This document shows, piece after piece, positions 54,801-60,800 of a stretch of 64,000 bases of DNA. Origin of the DNA: Siphonodentalium dalli (taxonomy: Eukaryota; Mollusca; Scaphopoda; Gadilida; Siphonodentaliidae). The stretch is taken from NCBI GenBank assembly GCA_032622095.1, contig CP136067.1:96710707-96774706 (forward strand). The letters are read 5' to 3'. Each line of letters opens with the position of its first letter. Position 1 is the first letter of the stretch. A model generated the notes under the pieces. It searched no databases. It was given only the letters and a program-made list of their open reading frames with translations, and was not told the origin of the DNA. The translations under genes were made by a program, and so were the position numbers.

Positions 54801-57800
54801 TTTAAAGGTATACTCACATAGTGCTTCAATAAACTATAATATATTGGACTTCTTATTAAACTTAAAACTTAATAATGTCACCTCGCAACTAAATTGATTG
54901 AAGTTGAGTCCTGCACACCTGCAAACACGTTGACCAGTTATCACTCAGATCAATTCCGTCATGCCGAAATAGACACGGTTGCGATAGGCGCTGATTCTTT
55001 GAAGTTGATTATCAAAGCCGGTCGTCTCAACTTCAAAGAATAAGCCGCCGCGGCGCCGACAAATACATTGACTTGAGGTCATTTGGGTTTCGCGCTCGTA
55101 CATGACCACCAAGTACTGAAAGCAGTTATCGCATCAAAGGGACAACAAAGAAGGCTTTAACAGGCTAATTGTGATTGTGTATTTCGATAGCCTGATTGTT
55201 TAAATTGTTCAGTAATTCGGCAACGGCACTGCTTTCGCGATGGCATAATGGCGGTGGGTGTGTTCCGACTAGTCGACTAGCCGATTTCGGAATCGACTAA
55301 TTTAATAATCGAGGCGATTTCGATTAGTCGACTAATCGTTTCAACACTAGTAGTTATATTTAAGTGGAATGTGTTGACATCAGATGAGTTTGTCAATCAC
55401 AGAGGATTATAGAAGGGGCATATTCAACCCCAGTGGTCACATAAAGTGACTACTCTAGTGATCCGAATAACCGTACCCGTACGATTGTTAATTTTGGAGA
55501 AAAAATCCACCCCCTACGATTCTTATTCAAGCCTCTACGATTATTTAATTTTGATCACCCATACTCCATGAATGATCGCATTATTCGTAGTTTTTAATCA
55601 AATGGCATGCATGAAACGGAATACGTTCAAAGAATTCGCGCAACCGTCTGGCATCGCAATATAATCAATGATTTGATCCATGGGAAGTAACTCCATCCTC
55701 GCACGTGTCGCTATTTTGCAATTCGTGCGACCCTATTGCAATAGACAGACCCCCCTCTGCGGGTATTGTTTATCGTTCAGTGAGGCGAACAAAGGTGACA
55801 ACGCGTTATGTCTGTGTTTTTTTTTACAATTGACGCGTTATTAACTAAGAAGTTAATCAACGTCTGGGGCTCACGTTTGAAAGTTTCTTTAATTAGAACA
55901 CAATTGAGTAGTTGGTGGACCGATTCCGACCAAAGAAAATTCGTATAAAAGTGTTGACGCAGTGTTCTCCGTTCAAATCAATGACATTGAAAAGGTTCTG
56001 CAAGAACCAGACGTTGTCCGTGCTGGGTCGAGGAGTGTTTATTATAAGTTTTAGTTTGATAATTAAATCAGTGTTCTTCAATGATCTCCTTTTTCATTGA
56101 CATTTCCACCCCCTACTATTATTCCGACCCCTACTATTATTAAAATTTGGCAAATTTTCCACCCCCTACTATTATTTTGACCCCTACTATTATTCGGATC
56201 ACTAGAGTACTAGTATTACGGAGTTGATATTTAACTAACCTGACTGTTATTCCTGCATCTCTGATTGTTTTAGCAGTGCCACCTGATGCCACCAACTCAA
56301 GTCCAAGGGAAGATAACTTCGTGGCAAATTCAACAATGCCAGTCTTGTCAGACACACTCAAAATAGCTGCAACGACAAAATTACATTTATATATTATATT
56401 ATATAAACCAGTAGAATAGCTGCAACGACAATATAGGATAGGATAGTTTATTTACAATACACACGAATGATACAGTGGCAGTAATACATAATAAAGTAAA
56501 GCACTTAGCAGTGTATTGTCGGGGGTAGCCTAGCCCTATCGGGCTGTCTTCCTGCTACCCCCTAAAACAGGTATAACTATAAGTAATAACATAGATGCTT
56601 CAGATTATTTATTACATTTATATATTATATTATATAACCAGTAAAATAGCTGCGATGATAATATTACATTTATATATTATATATAACAGTCAGCAACGAC
56701 AATATTACATTTGTATATTATATTTTAAATAAACCATAATAATAATATTTATATAGTGCCTATCCCACATAAGGGGTCCTAAGCGCTTTACACGTTATAT
56801 AAATACACAACAAATGCACATGCAAAATAATCTATGGATATGTAGAAAATCAGTTTTTGTTGTTAGTTTTCTTAGAGTTGTGGTAACATCGTCGGAAGAT
56901 ATGAGTTTTCAATGAAGATCTAAAGTCTGTAACGGTAAGCAAATAGAATTGCCGCAATTCATTTGGAAGTGAATTCCAAGTTAGGACAGGCTACCGAGAA
57001 AGCTCTGTCACCAACTGTCATAAGATTGGCACCTTGGGGACAGAGAAAGGAGGCTTCACCTGAGCGAAGAGTTCACCAGGGTGTGTATGGATAAATCAGG
57101 CTATTCATGTATTCCGGGAGGGAATAGGAGACAGTGAGGAAAGCAGTAGAGTAGTCCTCACAGTGATGCATTCCGGCAGCGACAATTTTCAGATCAGGCT
57201 GTAGGGACTGCAAACTTATGTTAATTTGTCAAGCAGATTTCTATGTCAAAGTGTCAATGTTGTTGCAGCATTTCGACAGTCATTGAAAACAATGCTATGA
57301 ATCATGATAAGAGCATCGTGACTTGCTCAATGTACTAGTCAAAGTTAACCAGGTGATTTGTAACATAACAGTCACTTGCTTGCACCGCAGCGCATAAGGT
57401 CTCTGGCAGATGTTACAGTAATGCTCTAAATGATCGACTCCTTACTAGTAACCACAGCAGAATTATGGGTAATTTTTCAGGATTTAGTCGGAAATATGGC
57501 TTGTTGCCATTCAACGGAAAGCTCTCAGTGAGAGCTTTCCGATGAATGGCAACAAGCCATATTTCCGACTAAATCCTGAAAAATTACCCATAATTCTGAT
57601 GTGGTTAAGGAGTCGATCATTTAGAGCATTAATGTATGCAACAAAACAAGTGTTATTAGTAACAAGTATGACAGGTTTCAGATTATTTGTGGAAATCATT
57701 GGTCAATATGAGGTACACAACTGTGTGAATTTAGAACTACTACATTATTTATTTACATATACCACTGCTACCCAGAAATAACTGTGGTGCAACAAACTTC

Positions 57801-60800
57801 AACCATAAAGCAGACAAAGTCTTCCAAGTCCAAAACAACTTGGGATGTCGGTTGAGTTGATGCTGTTTTTCAGAGTTCCACCCTGTTACCCTACTACTCT
57901 TGAGTGCCTAATAAACATACAGGGCGGAATAAACATACAGGGCGGAATATTCCCAATTTTTTAATAAACATACAGCCTGATACAGGGTGGAATAAACATA
58001 CAGGGTGGAAATTCCCCAAATCTATTGAAATATTCATTTAAAATCCACCATAGCTCGTCCTATTATTGTACTAGTACTAGTTTATATGTTATTACTACAT
58101 TGTAATCCACTTTGAGAAATGGATTGTATATTCAGCAATAGTATCCTTACTAGTAAGTACTAGTACTAATACTAAATACAATTTGGGATCCAAGGATATA
58201 TATACTACTAGTAGTATGTTTTGTGAGATACTTTAACATATACAAAAATCACCCACTAATACTACTACTAGTAGGAAGGGAGACCCCTAACCGATTTTTG
58301 TTCAGCCTTAATACTAGTATATAAATACCCCATCCCGTTTTTATTATCAGGTACCAACAACAATTTAGTTTAGGTAACTTGTTGCTCCCAAATAGAACCC
58401 GACAGGCGACGGTCACCGTCATTAAGACATAACTGGAGAGTTTGGACTAACCCACTATTTCAACGCAAATGGGGGGGCCGCAGGTTTACTTTTTTACATT
58501 CATGACTATCTTTTTCCCCACTGAAGTCTCATTTTTTAAACACTTGAATAGTGATGGACTAGTATATCTTTATATGGTACTAGTAAGAGGTTCAGATCAG
58601 ATCTAATTTGCGAGACATGTAAAATACCTATTACATATATCCCCCCATGTAATATTGTCACTTCATGTCCAATACTAAATACCCACGCGCAGCACCAAAT
58701 AACCACGTGTTCGATGCTCCTTTTAGAAATTACGTCATTGAGCTATTCCGGGGGGCAATTATTATCGGATGTTTTGATTGGTTCAAAGAAAGTCTGTGAT
58801 AGAAATAGCACCGAATGACCACGTGTTCAGGCGATGGTCAAACACAAACAACGGCGCACATGTTCCCATTTCCCGCCAAAACTCAATTATATTTTATAAC
58901 ACGTTGGCTAAAACTCTATAGCAGCGGTCGTCAGTCTGTTATTGGACTAATACAGACTATTGACAAGCTACGCGTTCCGAGTTCGAAAGATTTCGCTACC
59001 ATTCATATTTCGCCGCTATAAATATCTCCTGCAGACAAACCCTGCAATATATATGATGTCACAGAGCACAAATAGTTTTACGATTGACAGAATACATGGA
59101 ATATATCTGTTTCATTTTCACGGAAGCTACTTGAAATTCTAGGAAATCCTTAATTCAATTCTCCCAGTTAGGTATTATTGGACAATGCATAGATGATTTT
59201 TAGTGTTTAGTTTCATTATACCTGTCGGAATCTTATTGTAAATTATTAATTTTTAAACACTAACTTGTAGCTTGATATAGTCTTCAATCAGACAGCAGTC
59301 TTAATTGCGTAATTACATGATTAATTATCTGGATACCATCAACAGAATTAATGCACCCACGGAAAATGATCGACTTGCGTAATATACATAGCTTTTGATT
59401 GCTTTGTGGGACACTCAGGTGCAAGGAAATGGCTACTTTTCAGTGTCAAATAACAAAATATTCGCCCGACGGGACGAACCATGGCCGTCCCGTCGCGTTA
59501 TGTGTTTCCCCAATACGGACTCATTAATTTCCCCTTGGCGGAAACCCTGGTTCAATCCATGATCAAGACCAAGAACAGACCTTGGTCATAAAAGTGTCGG
59601 CTATCACCTATTTGCCGATGTCTACAGCATGCAAGCACGCGACGGACTGATGTCGGGTGGCTAACTGGGATATCTCTATTTTGCTGATGCTCAGTCCAAA
59701 AGGTGGTTATGGGAATATCGTTTAGTCCTGAATTTCTGTTCTGTTTTTAAGCTTCGTCGGCGAATGACATGAAGTCGATTTGGAATTTTCGGATACTGAA
59801 TATTTGCCAACATCCTATAGCAAATGGTCACAATAACATAAATTAGGCCAATCGATGTCAGCAAGTATGCTTTCATGGTGACTGTGGTCGACTTTTCGTC
59901 CTCCGACGACGTGTTAGCGGACAACCATGCCGATGGTCGGGCGACATCAGCATATGACATCGAACCGACGGTGGTCATCATGCATGGCGTCGACTGCCAA
60001 CCATGATATCACAGTTACTGGACATAAAGTCCCAAAAATAAGGTTTTAATTAGCGTTGACCGCCGGCGTAGGTGTCGCGTCATGTTCTATTTCCGGAAAT
60101 CCGCCAGAGCTGACAACACGCCATTTTGAGTCGATCTTATTGGGGTGCTATTTTTAAAAGTTGCTATTTAGAGATGTTACGTAGTTTTTGTAGCTAAAAA
60201 TAGGTGTGATTGATTCTCATTGGATCACTAAACACAACAACGTTTCTGGTCAGGAAAAATAATATTAATATTAATAGATTTTTTCGTGTCTCCAACACGA
60301 TTTTTTTTTTCAAAGTTTTTGAAGCTTAAATACTACCCGGTTACAAGCGGTTACACTATTCTCATGTAAGGTAAGTATTAGATAAATAATTGTTTTAAAC
60401 ATTGCAAATTGAATTAGAAATGGAACAGCGTGTATAATATGAAATATATTGATAATAAAAATTGTTCACGGGAAGTAACTCTATATCCGGAAGCAATGAA
60501 TAAAACATGGCAGCCTCCATATGCCACGCCCACACTGGCCACAGGAACTGTCCGGAGCACAATTTTGACCATTATTTTGTTTTTAGAAACAATTTACATA
60601 CTTTCCACAACATTTAAACATATTTATATTTGTTTTATCCTATTATTTGTTGGAAAATATTTTTGTTTACATAAAAAAAACTGCCCTGAGGCTGAAGGCA
60701 AGCAAACGGGATTCAATCTCAAGCAGAAGTAACTGTCTAATGTTCTTCAACGACAAAAAGAATAAAATTTAAAGGCGGAATGTTCTAGTGTGAGGTATAT

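Noticed and set aside
60430-60732. 100-codon frame inside the 2.5-kb element as its transposase
   Set aside because: Low-complexity hydrophobic sequence with no catalytic motif.
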